From the NCBI RefSeq assembly GCF_014653215.1, contig NZ_BNAI01000003.1, positions 186,001 through 250,000 of the forward strand: a stretch of DNA of 64,000 nucleotides. The letters are read 5' to 3'. Under the pieces are notes generated by a model. That model saw only the letters and a program-made list of their open reading frames with translations, was not told where the DNA came from and did not search any database. This document shows, piece by piece, positions 8,741-16,883 of this stretch; position 1 is the first letter of the stretch, and each line of letters starts with the position of its first letter. The position numbers were made by a program, and so were the translations under genes. The stretch comes from Pseudolysinimonas yzui (GTDB lineage Bacteria; Actinomycetota; Actinomycetes; Actinomycetales; Microbacteriaceae).

Positions 8741-9184
8741 TCAGGTGTACGCCCGCAGCGAGTCGCCGGGTGGCAGCGGGAAGACCCGGCCCGTGCCGAT
8801 CCACACATACCCGTCGCGGAGGAAGTTGTCGTAGTCGTCCCACAGCGCCGGCACGGTGTCGCCGCACGCGTCGAGCAGCGCGGAGAACCAGACCACGTAG
8901 GCGGGATCGGGACGCATCGCCGCAGCCTGCTGTTCCGGCGTCAGGGCCGCCCAGATGGCATCGGCCTCCTGCTCGGCGTCGACAACTGCTTCAGCCGCGA
9001 GGCCGGGGAGGTGCCAGCCCCACCCGTTCGTGTACTTGAGAACCTGCTCGCCGTCGACGAGGGTCGAGCAGCGCCAGTGCCCCGTCGCGTAGAAGTACGG
9101 GGCAGCTTGGATGCGGTGCGCACCGCGCCCGTGCAACACCCGGTACGCGTTGAGGAGCACGTGCTCGGGTCGACTCACGGACAC
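8741..9184 (-). CDS. Hypothetical protein (147 aa)
   Basis: An unrecognised soluble protein. It opens SVSRPEHVLLNAYRVLHGRG, has a tryptophan/tyrosine-rich middle (PYFYATGHWRCSTLV, KYTNGWGWHLPG), and ends in an acidic, aromatic segment (LWDDYDNFLRDGYVWIGTG). There is no signal peptide or membrane helix. The GTG at 9184 is the likely start; a second GTG at 9178 is possible. Neither has a clear ribosome binding site, and the gene follows the 152-residue gene by 26 bases on the same strand, so it is probably read from the same message. No function is proposed. Confidence 0.55.
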   Translation of the reverse strand: MSVSRPEHVLLNAYRVLHGRGAHRIQAAPYFYATGHWRCSTLVDGEQVLKYTNGWGWHLPGLAAEAVVDAEQEADAIWAALTPEQQAAAMRPDPAYVVWFSALLDACGDTVPALWDDYDNFLRDGYVWIGTGRVFPLPPGDSLRAYT

Positions 9185-9210
9185 AACGATGGCCGCTCCG
9201 ACGCGCCGAC

Positions 9211-9669
9211 TCAACCTGCCTGTCGTTCCCGCACTGCAGTTTCCCGGTCGAGGGCGCGCAGTCGGTCGACCTCGACTTGCAGTGTGAGCACGTCGCAGTA
9301 CGACCCGTACCATCCGCTGCGCGGCGAAGCCATCCACCGCCCGAGGGCTCCGAGCACCTGAAGCTGCGCCCGGCGGTCGTGCGGATCGGCGGGCATCCAT
9401 TTCTCGGTCGTCAACAGAAGCAGCAACGTCGGCAGCCCGTCGCGCGCGATCGAGCGGCCCACCGGATCGAGGGTGCCGAACGCGCGCTCGATCTCGATCA
9501 TGCGGCGCTCCGGGTCGGTGGCGATCCGGTCGGATTCGGCTTCGAGGCACTGGGCCGCCCGCACCCTCACGGCGAGGATGCGGTCACGGCGGCGTCCGGA
9601 GCGCTCAGCCGCGTAGGCGGTCAGCCAGGGGTCGAGGATGTCGGCGATTCGAGGGGTGACGGGTTCCAT
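9211..9669 (-). CDS. Hypothetical protein (152 aa)
   Basis: An unrecognised, mostly helical soluble protein (ILDPWLTAYAAERSGRRRDRILAVR ...). It is rich in Arg and Glu, with a short hydrophobic run LPTLLLLLTTEKW near residue 80 that is too short to be a membrane helix. The ATG at 9669 is preceded by a weak CATCCT box six bases upstream. It lies between the toxin-antitoxin pair and the 147-residue gene, all on the minus strand. The frame remains open further upstream, but that part has no start with supporting signals. No function is proposed. Confidence 0.55.
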   Translation of the reverse strand: MEPVTPRIADILDPWLTAYAAERSGRRRDRILAVRVRAAQCLEAESDRIATDPERRMIEIERAFGTLDPVGRSIARDGLPTLLLLLTTEKWMPADPHDRRAQLQVLGALGRWMASPRSGWYGSYCDVLTLQVEVDRLRALDRETAVRERQAG

Positions 9670-9710
9670 GCGCGCAGGATGCTGCCGACGTCGGACATCG
9701 GTGTCAGCAG

Positions 9711-10130
9711 TCAGCCGGCCCAGGGATCGACCAGTTCGATCCCGGTGCCCGCGAAGTCCTTGGTGTTCCGCGTGGCGCACACGGCGTCGTGGCTGCGGCA
9801 AATCGCAGCGATCAGGGCGTCAGCCGTGCTGATCGGCAGCCCTGCCTGCTCTCGTGCGGCCAGGATGTCGGCATAGTGATCGGCAGCGTCATCGTCGAAT
9901 GCGAGCACGGCCCTGGACTGTCGATACGGGCGTATCGCCGCGTCGATCCGCGCGGCGAGTGCGCTTCTGCGCTGACCATCGGGCAGGCGACGCACGCCCG
10001 CAAGTAGTTCGGCGAGCGTGACGGCCGTGATGGCGACCTCACCCGAGAGCGACTCCAGCCACGCCACGACCTTGGCGTCCGGGCGCGGTCGGAAGACTTC
10101 GGAAATGACGTTCGTGTCGAGGACGATCAC
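9711..10130 (-). CDS. PIN-domain toxin (VapC/FitB type)
   Basis: A 139-residue PIN-domain ribonuclease, the toxin of a type II toxin-antitoxin system. The acidic metal-binding residues are all present: Asp5 in IVLDTNVISE, Glu41 in TLAELLAGV, Asp104 in STADALIAA and Asp125 in RNTKDF. Length and motif order match VapC/FitB toxins, which cleave tRNA or other RNA when released from the antitoxin. Its ATG overlaps the antitoxin stop (ATGA), the usual coupled arrangement with the antitoxin first. All catalytic residues are intact, so the toxin is probably active. Confidence 0.92.
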   Translation of the reverse strand: MIVLDTNVISEVFRPRPDAKVVAWLESLSGEVAITAVTLAELLAGVRRLPDGQRRSALAARIDAAIRPYRQSRAVLAFDDDAADHYADILAAREQAGLPISTADALIAAICRSHDAVCATRNTKDFAGTGIELVDPWAG

Positions 10131-10360
10131 CCGAAGTCGACCGCTCGCGCGACGTCGGTGCGGTCAGGGATGACGAGATCGTCGATGCCGCCGAGGTCGT
10201 GCGCTGCGTGCATGAGCGCCAGGCCGATGTGCGGCCTGTGCGCAGCCTTCGTGAGGATGTCACGGACCTCAGCCTCCATGGAGCGGCCGTGTTCTTTCGC
10301 CTGAGCGGCGATCTGCTTCTTCACGGACTCGTCGAGCCCGCGCACGATGATGGATGACAT
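10127..10360 (-). CDS. FitA-like ribbon-helix-helix antitoxin
   Basis: A 77-residue antitoxin. The N-terminal half (SSIIVRGLDESVKKQIAAQAKEHGRSMEAEVRDIL) is a ribbon-helix-helix DNA-binding domain; the C-terminal tail (IPDRTDVARAVDFG) would wrap the toxin. GGAGG seven bases before ATG 10360 decides the start over GTG 10366. It overlaps the toxin gene by four bases. A perfect 7-4-7 inverted repeat (10378-10395) just upstream is a natural operator for autorepression by the antitoxin or the complex. Confidence 0.9.
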   Translation of the reverse strand: MSSIIVRGLDESVKKQIAAQAKEHGRSMEAEVRDILTKAAHRPHIGLALMHAAHDLGGIDDLVIPDRTDVARAVDFG

Positions 10361-10377
10361 CGGCACACCTCCCGATT

Positions 10378-10395
10378 GCTATCAACAATGATAGC
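10378..10395 (-). promoter_or_regulatory. Palindromic operator of the toxin-antitoxin operon
   Basis: GCTATCA-4-TGATAGC, a perfect inverted repeat located immediately before the ribosome binding site of the antitoxin gene. Ribbon-helix-helix antitoxins bind such sites to repress their own operon. It is AT-richer than its surroundings. Confidence 0.7.
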
Positions 10396-10545
10396 GTTTG
10401 CGTGGCAGGCAATGCGAGAAACTCGCTACCCGACGAGCCCTTAAGTGCAACCAAAGGCACCCGGGGTGCCGTGCGCGGTTTCCGCGCTCGAAAGTTGGTC
10501 GCGACCGACGTGAGGGCAAAGCCAATTCATGCTTGGGTGGATCCC

Positions 10546-11037
10546 ATGACCGACGCTCCTCGACTCGAAGGCGGGCCGGGATGGTACATCGACCGCGAGT
10601 CCCTCCTGCCAGTGATCGAGGACGAAAGCGTTTTCAGGGCGGCCCACGCAGAGGACCCGGCGATCGAGGTTCTCGTCGCACTTTGGTCTGGCCGACCAAC
10701 AGATGCGGAAGTGCAGATCCGTACTTGGTTGGATCACGCGGATTCCCCGAGATTGCGGGCTCTTCTCGCAGACGCGTGGCGCGACCAGGGCCGCACCGAC
10801 GAGGCGATTGCCGCCTACGAGTCACTTATCGGCGAGGTCAGCGACATGAAATCTGAAGCAGTGATGCAGCAGCACCTGGGTAAGGCGCTCTTTGTCGCTG
10901 GACGTCACGAGGAAGCCGCCCAAGCTTTCGAGAAGGCTCTGGGCATGAGACTGAGGTTCGGTGCTGAGGACTCACTGGTCGAGTCGTCGCGGGCCGCGGC
11001 CGTGCGAGCCCGTGAGGCTGCCTCAGCTAAACATTGA
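10546..11037 (+). CDS. Tetratricopeptide-repeat protein
   Basis: A 163-residue helical protein with two to three TPR units: SPRLRALLADAWRDQGRTDEAIAAYESLIGE (about residues 66-96) and AVMQQHLGKALFVAGRHEEAAQAFEKALGM (about 103-132). TPRs mediate protein contacts; no enzymatic domain is present. The ATG at 10546 has GGGTGG upstream. The gene is less GC-rich than its neighbours, uses codons such as ACA, CTT and TTT more freely, and lies beside the toxin-antitoxin pair, so it may be acquired. Its 3' end overlaps the end of convergent ychF by 11 bases. Confidence 0.75.
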   Translation: MTDAPRLEGGPGWYIDRESLLPVIEDESVFRAAHAEDPAIEVLVALWSGRPTDAEVQIRTWLDHADSPRLRALLADAWRDQGRTDEAIAAYESLIGEVSDMKSEAVMQQHLGKALFVAGRHEEAAQAFEKALGMRLRFGAEDSLVESSRAAAVRAREAASAKH

Positions 11038-12103
11038 AGCGGAACTCGACCACGTCGCCGTCGTGCATGACGTAGTCCTTCCCTTCGATGCGGGCCTTCC
11101 CTTTCGCGCGGGCTTCGGCGATGGAGCCGGTCACGACGAGATCCTCGAACGAGACGATCTCGGCCTTGATGAAGCCCTTCTCGAAGTCGGTGTGGATGAC
11201 GCCCGCCGCCTGGGGGGCCTTCCAGCCTTTGCCGATCGTCCAGGCACGCGCCTCTTTGGGACCGGCGGTGAGGTAGGTCTGCAGGCCGAGGGTGTCGAAT
11301 CCGATGCGGGCGAGTTGGTCGAGTCCCGACTCCGTCTGGCCGGTCGAGGCGAGCAGTTCGGCGGCGTCATCCTCGTCGAGGTCGATGAGCTCCGACTCCA
11401 GCTTCGCGTCGAGGAAGACGGCCTTCGCGGGGGCGACCAGCTCCGCGAGCGAGGCGAGCTTGGCGGCATCCCCCAGCACGGTTTCGTCGACGTTGAACAC
11501 GTAGATGATGGGCTTCGCGGTGAGCAGGCCGAGTTCTCGCAGAGCGGCGAGGTCGACGCCCTTCGCGCGCGATAGCGGGGTGCCTTCGTTGAGGGCCTTC
11601 TGGGCGGCGAGCGCGGCATCCAGAACTCCGGGGTCGAGCTTCTTGCCGCGCACCTCCTTCTCGTAGCGCGGAATCGCCTTCTCGAGGGTCTGCAGGTCGG
11701 CGAGCGCCAACTCCGTCGTGATGACTTCGAGGTCGCTCTTCGCGTCGACGACGCCGGCGACGTGCACGACATCCGGGTCCTCGAACCCACGCACGACCTG
11801 CGCGATCGCCTCGGCCTCGCGGATGTTGGCGAGGAACTGGTTGCCCAGGCCCTCCCCCTCGGAGGCTCCCGCGACGATGCCGGCGATGTCGACGAACGAC
11901 ACCGTCGCCGGCAGGATGCGCTCGCTGCCGAAGATCTCGGCCAGCACCTTCAGGCGCGGGTCGGGCAGGTTCACCACGCCGACGTTCGGCTCGATCGTCG
12001 CGAACGGGTAGTTCGCCGCGAGCACGTTGTTCTTGGTGAGCGCGTTGAACAGGGTGCTCTTGCCGACGTTGGGGAGTCCGACGATACCGATGGTGAGTGC
12101 CAC
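11027..12103 (-). CDS. ychF: Ribosome-binding ATPase YchF
   Basis: A 358-residue Obg-family P-loop NTPase. G1 motif GLPNVGKST (residues 9-17), DIAG near 71, and a C-terminal TGS-type domain ending in KDYVMHDGDVVEFRFNV. YchF (OLA1) prefers ATP over GTP, binds ribosomes and acts in stress responses; length and all motifs are standard. It is the Rv1112 orthologue in the conserved actinobacterial neighbourhood. The GTG start at 12103 has no ribosome binding site but a TAGGCT element eight bases upstream. A palindromic repeat (12127-12190) lies just beyond that promoter. Confidence 0.97.
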   Translation of the reverse strand: MALTIGIVGLPNVGKSTLFNALTKNNVLAANYPFATIEPNVGVVNLPDPRLKVLAEIFGSERILPATVSFVDIAGIVAGASEGEGLGNQFLANIREAEAIAQVVRGFEDPDVVHVAGVVDAKSDLEVITTELALADLQTLEKAIPRYEKEVRGKKLDPGVLDAALAAQKALNEGTPLSRAKGVDLAALRELGLLTAKPIIYVFNVDETVLGDAAKLASLAELVAPAKAVFLDAKLESELIDLDEDDAAELLASTGQTESGLDQLARIGFDTLGLQTYLTAGPKEARAWTIGKGWKAPQAAGVIHTDFEKGFIKAEIVSFEDLVVTGSIAEARAKGKARIEGKDYVMHDGDVVEFRFNV

Positions 12104-12111
12104 GGGGGTTC

Positions 12112-12117
12112 AGCCTA
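12112..12117 (-). promoter_or_regulatory. -10 element, leaderless promoter of ychF
   Basis: TAGGCT on the minus strand with an eight-base gap to GTG 12103. The palindromic repeat starts nine bases further upstream, in the spacer/-35 region. Confidence 0.5.
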
Positions 12118-12126
12118 TCCGTCCCC

Positions 12127-12190
12127 AACTCTCGGGAATCCGGCCCCTCATCGACGTCTCGTGCGCGAAGCCCCGGATTTCCAAGAGTTA
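12127..12190. repeat. Palindromic dispersed repeat, copy 1
   Basis: Left arm 12127-12143 (AACTCTCGGGAATCCGG) and right arm 12173-12189 match as an inverted repeat at 15 of 17 positions. The 29-base loop contains TCATCGACGTCTC, which recurs exactly in the loop of a second element at 35930-35990 with nearly the same arms. Two such elements suggest a REP-like repeat family. This copy lies in the ychF/exonuclease intergenic region. Confidence 0.65.
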
Positions 12191-12247
12191 GCGCCCAGGG
12201 CGGCGCGGCACAGGCCCAGCGTCGGAGGCCCGTGTCAGAGTCAAGGT

Positions 12248-12838
12248 GTGCCGCTCGACTTCACCGCCATCGACTTCGAGACGGCGAACTCCTCGATGGC
12301 GAGTGCGTGCTCCGTCGGCCTCGTGAAGGTGCGCGATGGTCAGGTCGTCGACCGCATCGGCTGGTTCATCCGGCCGCCGCTCGGGCACGACCACTTCATC
12401 GACTGGAACACCCGCATCCACGGCATCACCGCCGAGATGGTGAGGGATGCCCCATCCTGGCTCGACCAGATGGCCGACCTGCTCGCCTTCACCGGTGACG
12501 ACCATCTCGTCGCGCACAACGCGGGCTTCGACATGGGTGTCATCAAGGCCGCCTGCGTGGCGACCGGACTCGCCACCCCGTCGTACTCCTACTTCTGCAG
12601 TCTGCAGATCGCCCGCAACACCTACACGCTCGACTCCTACAAGCTGCCCTCCGTCGCGTTCGCGGTCGGGTTCGAGGACTTCCCCCACCACGACGCCGTC
12701 GCGGATGCCGAGGCCTGTGCGGCGATCGTCATCCACGCGGCCGACCGCTACGGCGCGATCGATGTGGCGGAACTCACCGAGCGTTCGGGTGTGCGCATTT
12801 CGACGATCGTGCAGCCGCCCGCCGCCGCGATCGCTTAG
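12248..12838 (+). CDS. DEDDh-type 3'-5' exonuclease (DnaQ-like)
   Basis: A 196-residue exonuclease-domain protein. Exo I: AIDFETAN with Asp9 and Glu11. Exo II: HNAGFDMGV near residue 97. Exo III-epsilon: FPHHDAVADAEACA near 155. All DEDDh metal ligands are in place. Stand-alone proteins of this type are DnaQ/epsilon-like or oligoribonuclease-like; the role may be proofreading, repair or RNA turnover. The GTG at 12248 starts right at the conserved region; its signals are weak. The last four bases overlap the end of convergent ppsA. Confidence 0.88.
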   Translation: MPLDFTAIDFETANSSMASACSVGLVKVRDGQVVDRIGWFIRPPLGHDHFIDWNTRIHGITAEMVRDAPSWLDQMADLLAFTGDDHLVAHNAGFDMGVIKAACVATGLATPSYSYFCSLQIARNTYTLDSYKLPSVAFAVGFEDFPHHDAVADAEACAAIVIHAADRYGAIDVAELTERSGVRISTIVQPPAAAIA

Positions 12839-15210
12839 ACCGTCGCGACCAGCGCCTCCGCCTCGGCGATGCGCGGCAGCGTCTTCAGCACGCTGTCGGG
12901 GTTGAGCGAGATCGAGTCGATCCCCTCGCGCACCAGGAACTGGGCGAAGTCGGCGTGGTCGCTCGGGCCCTGGCCGCAGATGCCGATCTTGATGCCGGCA
13001 GCGTGCGCCTTTCGGATCGCTTCGGCGATCAGCGTCGTGACGGCGGGGTCGCGTTCGTCGAACAGGGCCGCGAGCGACCCGGAGTCGCGGTCGACTCCCA
13101 GCGTGAGTTGCGTGAGGTCGTTCGACCCGATCGAGAAGCCGTCGAATCGCGTCGCGAACTGTTCGGCGAGCACGACGTTCGCCGGGATCTCGCACATCAT
13201 GTAGACCTCGAGTCCGTTCTCGCCGCGCTTCAGGCCGTTCGCCGCCATCACCTCGAGCACGCGGTCGGCCTCTCCGACGGTGCGGCAGAACGGGATCATG
13301 ACGATGACGTTGCGGAACCCGATCTGCTCCCGCACCCGCCGGATGGCGCGGCACTCCAGCTCGAAGCCCTCGCGGTAGCGCGAGTCGTAGTACCGCGAAG
13401 CGCCGCGGAACCCGATCATCGGGTTCTCTTCCTCACCCTCGAACGCGGCGCCCCCGAGCAGGTGCGCGTACTCGTTGGTCTTGAAGTCGCTCATCCGCAC
13501 GATGACCGGGTCGGGGTGATGCGGGGCCGCGAGCTTGGCGATGCCGAGCGCCAGCGTCTCGACGAAGTAGTCGCGCGGGTCGGCGTACCCGCGGGTGAGG
13601 TGCGCGATCCGCTTGCGCTCGGCGGGATCGGTCACCCGTTCCGGATGGATGAGCGCCATCGGATGCACGGTGATGAGGTTGTTGATGATGAACTCCATGC
13701 GGGCGAGGCCCACCCCGCTCACCGGCAGCCGCCACCACTGGAACGCCGCAGCCGGCGTCGCGACGTTGACGAGCACCTTCGTGCGGGTCGTCGGCAGCGC
13801 CCCGAGGTCGATCTCCTCCGTCTCGAACGGCAGCGCCCCGGCATACACCTCACCCCGGTCGCCGTCGGCGCACGACAGCGTGACGATCGCACCGTCGGGG
13901 ATGTCGTGGGTGGCCGAGCCGGAACCGACGATCGCCGGGATGCCGAGCTCGCGACTCACGATCGCCGCATGACTCGTCGAGCCCCCGTGGTCGGTCACGA
14001 TCCCGGCGGCACGGGCCATGATCGGCACCCAGTCGGGGTCGGTCATCTCGGTCACCAGGATCGAGCCGTCGACGAATCGCTCGATGTCGGCCGCGCTCTT
14101 GATGACACAGGCGGGCCCGGTCGCGATCGCGTCGCCGATCGCGGCGCCGGTGGCCAGCACGTCGCCGGTGCCGGTGAGCCGGTGCACGGTGAACTTCGTC
14201 GCACTGCGCCGCGACTGCACCGTCTCGGGGCGAGCCTGCACGATGAACAGCTCGCCGGTGACGCCGTCTTTGGCCCACTCCATGTCCATCGGGCGCCCGT
14301 AGTGCCGCTCGATCGCGACCGCCCACCGCGCGAGGGCGAGCACCTCGTCGTCACCGAGCACCAGGCGCGCCCGCTCCGTCGCGGTCGTCTCCTTGATGCG
14401 GGTGCGCACCGTACCGCCGGTGCCGAGCACCATCTTCGTGGCCTTCTCGCCGACGGTCTTCTCGATGATCGGCGAGAGCGTCGGGTCGTCGAGGAACGGC
14501 TTGAACACGACGTACTTGTCGGGGTCGACGATGCCCTGCACGACCGTCTCGCCGAGGCCCCATGCCGCGCTGATCACCACGACATCCGGAAACCCGCTGT
14601 CGGTGTCGATCGAGAACATCACGCCCGATCCGCCGGAGTCGGAGCGCACCATCCGCTGCACACCGATCGACAGCGCGACATCCAGCTGGTCGATGCCGTT
14701 GAGGTCGCGGTAGCTGATCGCACGGTCGGTGAAGAGCGACGCGTAGCAGCGCAGACAGGCGTCGAGCAGATCGTGCTCGCCGACGACGTTGAGGAAGGTC
14801 TCCTGCTGCCCGGCGAAACTCGCGTCGGGCAGGTCTTCGGCGGTCGCGCTGCTTCTCACCGCAACGGGCACCGGATGCGCGCCGCTGAGTGCGCGGTAGG
14901 CGGCTCGGATCGCATCCGCCGTCTCGTCGGAGAAGCTGCCCCCGAGGATCGTGTCGCGAATCGCCAGGCCGGTGACCTGAAGGGTCGCCTCGCCCGCGTG
15001 GTAGCGGTCAAGCGCCGATGAGATGCCCGCGCGTAGATCGTTCGCGTCGATGAAGGCACGGAAGGCGGCGCTCGTCGTCGCGAAACCGCCGGGAACGCTG
15101 ACCCCCTGGGCACCGAGTTCGCGGATCATCTCCCCCAGCGAGGCGTTCTTGCCGCCGACCTGGGGAAGGTCGGCGAGACCGATGTCGGCGAAGTCGATGA
15201 CGTGCTGCAT
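12835..15210 (-). CDS. ppsA: Phosphoenolpyruvate synthase
   Basis: A 791-residue protein making PEP from pyruvate and ATP. The N-terminal ATP-grasp domain starts GGKNASLGEMIRELG. The central phosphohistidine domain has VTDHGGSTSHAAIVSRELGIPAIVGSG near residue 405, with the catalytic His in TSHAA. The C-terminal PEP/pyruvate barrel ends with SIGSNDLTQLTLGVDRDSG and IGICGQGPSDHADFAQFL. Length and domains are complete. GAGGAGG lies six bases before ATG. The promoter has a TAGCCT -10 and a DosR-like box at the -35 region. With glpX and fba in the same window it supports gluconeogenesis. Confidence 0.96.
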   Translation of the reverse strand: MQHVIDFADIGLADLPQVGGKNASLGEMIRELGAQGVSVPGGFATTSAAFRAFIDANDLRAGISSALDRYHAGEATLQVTGLAIRDTILGGSFSDETADAIRAAYRALSGAHPVPVAVRSSATAEDLPDASFAGQQETFLNVVGEHDLLDACLRCYASLFTDRAISYRDLNGIDQLDVALSIGVQRMVRSDSGGSGVMFSIDTDSGFPDVVVISAAWGLGETVVQGIVDPDKYVVFKPFLDDPTLSPIIEKTVGEKATKMVLGTGGTVRTRIKETTATERARLVLGDDEVLALARWAVAIERHYGRPMDMEWAKDGVTGELFIVQARPETVQSRRSATKFTVHRLTGTGDVLATGAAIGDAIATGPACVIKSAADIERFVDGSILVTEMTDPDWVPIMARAAGIVTDHGGSTSHAAIVSRELGIPAIVGSGSATHDIPDGAIVTLSCADGDRGEVYAGALPFETEEIDLGALPTTRTKVLVNVATPAAAFQWWRLPVSGVGLARMEFIINNLITVHPMALIHPERVTDPAERKRIAHLTRGYADPRDYFVETLALGIAKLAAPHHPDPVIVRMSDFKTNEYAHLLGGAAFEGEEENPMIGFRGASRYYDSRYREGFELECRAIRRVREQIGFRNVIVMIPFCRTVGEADRVLEVMAANGLKRGENGLEVYMMCEIPANVVLAEQFATRFDGFSIGSNDLTQLTLGVDRDSGSLAALFDERDPAVTTLIAEAIRKAHAAGIKIGICGQGPSDHADFAQFLVREGIDSISLNPDSVLKTLPRIAEAEALVATV

Positions 15211-15237
15211 GTGAGCCCTCCTCGGTGGGATGGCCCG

Positions 15238-15243
15238 AGGCTA
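15238..15243 (-). promoter_or_regulatory. -10 element of the ppsA promoter
   Basis: TAGCCT on the minus strand. Transcription would start near 15231, giving a leader of about 20 bases that holds the GAGGAGG ribosome binding site of ppsA. Confidence 0.45.
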
Positions 15244-15263
15244 CGGAGCCGGGGCAGCCACGA

Positions 15264-15283
15264 GTAGGGACTAAAGCCACTTG
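15264..15283 (-). promoter_or_regulatory. DosR/DevR-like box upstream of ppsA
   Basis: The plus strand reads GGGACTAAAGCCAC at 15267-15280. This matches the left half and centre of the DosR consensus GGGACTWWAGTCCC exactly, and four of six bases of the right half. Its centre is about 42 bases upstream of the start predicted from the TAGCCT -10, the normal place for a class II activator. No dosR-type regulator is in this window. Confidence 0.45.
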
Positions 15284-15296
15284 GGGCTAGCGTGCC

Positions 15297-16790
15297 TCAG
15301 TTCGTGGGGAAGCCCAGGTTGATGCCGCCATGCGAGGGGTCGAGCCAGCGGGAGGTGATCGCCTTCTGGCGGGTGAAGAAATGGATGGCGTCGGGGCCGT
15401 AGGCCTTCGTGTCGCCGAAGAGGGAGTCTTTCCAGCCGCCGAAGGAGTAGTAGCCGACCGGCACGGGGATGGGCACGTTGATGCCGATCATGCCGACCGT
15501 CGCTTCGCGCTGGAAGCGCCGGGCGGCACCGCCGTCGTTGGTGAAGATCGCGGTGCCGTTGCCGTAGGGGCTGCCATTGATCAGGGCGAGGCCCTCCTCG
15601 TAGGTGGCGACGCGCACGACCGACAGCACGGGACCGAAGATCTCGTGCGTGTAGACATCCGACGTGGTCGGCACCTTGTCAATGAGGGTCGGGCCGAGCC
15701 AGAACCCGTCGGCCTCCCCGTCGACCGCGATGCCGCGCCCGTCGACGACGATCTCCGCACCGTCGGTCGCCGCCACGTCGAGGTAGCCGGCGACCTTGTC
15801 GCGGTGCTCCTTCGTGATGAGCGGCCCCATGTCGCAGCCGCGGGTGCCGTCGCCGACCTTCAGCGTCGCCATCCGTTCGACGATCTTCGGGATGAGGTCA
15901 TCCGCGATGTCGCCCACGGCCACGACCACCGAGATCGCCATGCACCGCTCCCCCGCCGATCCGAAGCCCGCGTTGACCGCGGAGTCGGCGACGAGGTCGA
16001 GGTCGGCGTCGGGCAGCACGAGCATGTGGTTCTTCGCCCCGCCGAGGGCCTGCACGCGCTTGCCGGAGGCGGTTCCCGTCTCGTAGACGTACTTCGCGAT
16101 CGGGGTCGACCCGACGAACGAGATCGACGCGACCTCGGGATGCGTCAGCAGCGCATCCACCGCCTCCTTGTCGCCGTGCACGACGTTCAGCACGCCGTCG
16201 GGCAGGCCGGCTTCCTTCATCGCCTCGGCCATCCAGATCGACGCCGACGGATCCTTCTCGCTCGGCTTCAACACGACGGTGTTGCCCAGGGCGATCGCGA
16301 TCGGGAAGAACCACATCGGCACCATCGCCGGGAAGTTGAACGGCGAGATGATTCCGACCACGCCGAGTGCTTGACGCACCGAGTAGACGTCGACGCCGGT
16401 CGACGCGTTCTCGGTGTACTCGCCCTTCGCCAGATGCGGGATGCCGCAGGCGAACTCGACGACCTCGATGCCGCGCGCGATCTCGCCGAGGGCATCCGGA
16501 GTGACCTTGCCGTGTTCGCTCGTCAGGATCGCGGCGAGCTCCTCCTTGCGCGCGTTGAGGATCTCGCGGAACGAGAACAGCACCGCCTGCCGCTTGTTCC
16601 ACGACGCCTCGCTCCACGCGGGGAACGCCGCGGCCGCCGCCTTCACCGCGTGATCGACATCCGCGGTCGAGGCGAGCCGCACCTCGCGCTGCACGACGCC
16701 GCGGGCGGGGTCGTAGACGGGGGCGGTGCGGGTCGAAGCGCCGGCGAACGCGGCTCCCGAGACCCAGTGATCGAGCACAGTCGTAGCCAT
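15297..16790 (-). CDS. mmsA: CoA-acylating methylmalonate-semialdehyde dehydrogenase
   Basis: A 497-residue aldehyde dehydrogenase of the MmsA/IolA group, which converts malonate or methylmalonate semialdehyde to acetyl- or propionyl-CoA in valine, beta-alanine or inositol breakdown. Motifs: ISPFNFPAMVPMWFFPIA, FVGSTPIAKYVYETG, ALGGAKNHMLVLPDAD, and catalytic Cys in GSAGERCMAISV near residue 285. AGERCMA and GGAKNH are typical of the CoA-acylating subgroup. No inositol or valine genes are adjacent, so the pathway is open. A TAGCCT box six bases before ATG indicates leaderless transcription. Confidence 0.92.
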   Translation of the reverse strand: MATTVLDHWVSGAAFAGASTRTAPVYDPARGVVQREVRLASTADVDHAVKAAAAAFPAWSEASWNKRQAVLFSFREILNARKEELAAILTSEHGKVTPDALGEIARGIEVVEFACGIPHLAKGEYTENASTGVDVYSVRQALGVVGIISPFNFPAMVPMWFFPIAIALGNTVVLKPSEKDPSASIWMAEAMKEAGLPDGVLNVVHGDKEAVDALLTHPEVASISFVGSTPIAKYVYETGTASGKRVQALGGAKNHMLVLPDADLDLVADSAVNAGFGSAGERCMAISVVVAVGDIADDLIPKIVERMATLKVGDGTRGCDMGPLITKEHRDKVAGYLDVAATDGAEIVVDGRGIAVDGEADGFWLGPTLIDKVPTTSDVYTHEIFGPVLSVVRVATYEEGLALINGSPYGNGTAIFTNDGGAARRFQREATVGMIGINVPIPVPVGYYSFGGWKDSLFGDTKAYGPDAIHFFTRQKAITSRWLDPSHGGINLGFPTN

Positions 16791-16796
16791 GCCGAC

Positions 16797-16802
16797 AGGC
16801 TA
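16797..16802 (-). promoter_or_regulatory. -10 element, leaderless promoter of mmsA
   Basis: TAGCCT on the minus strand with a six-base gap to ATG 16790. Confidence 0.55.
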
Positions 16803-16883
16803 GCTCCGAGACATTTCTCGAACATTTTGGTTTTTCGGTGGGTGCAACGCGGGGATGTCGGTCGCCCTTGCGACACTTCAGGC

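Noticed and set aside
8741-9550. One longer gene (269 codons) covering two hypothetical genes
   Set aside because: Its upstream part lies inside the better supported 9211-9669 gene in another frame and is Arg-rich shadow sequence; the compact start at 9184 is preferred.
12955-15021. Long open frame on the plus strand opposite ppsA
   Set aside because: It mirrors codon structure of ppsA, is rich in Arg/Asp/His with no recognisable domain, and ppsA is unmistakable on the other strand.
16811-16840. Possible LexA (SOS) box before rmuC: TCGAAC followed by GGTTTTTC
   Set aside because: The right half does not match GTTCGA and the spacing is off; only the left half fits, so it is not reported as a site.
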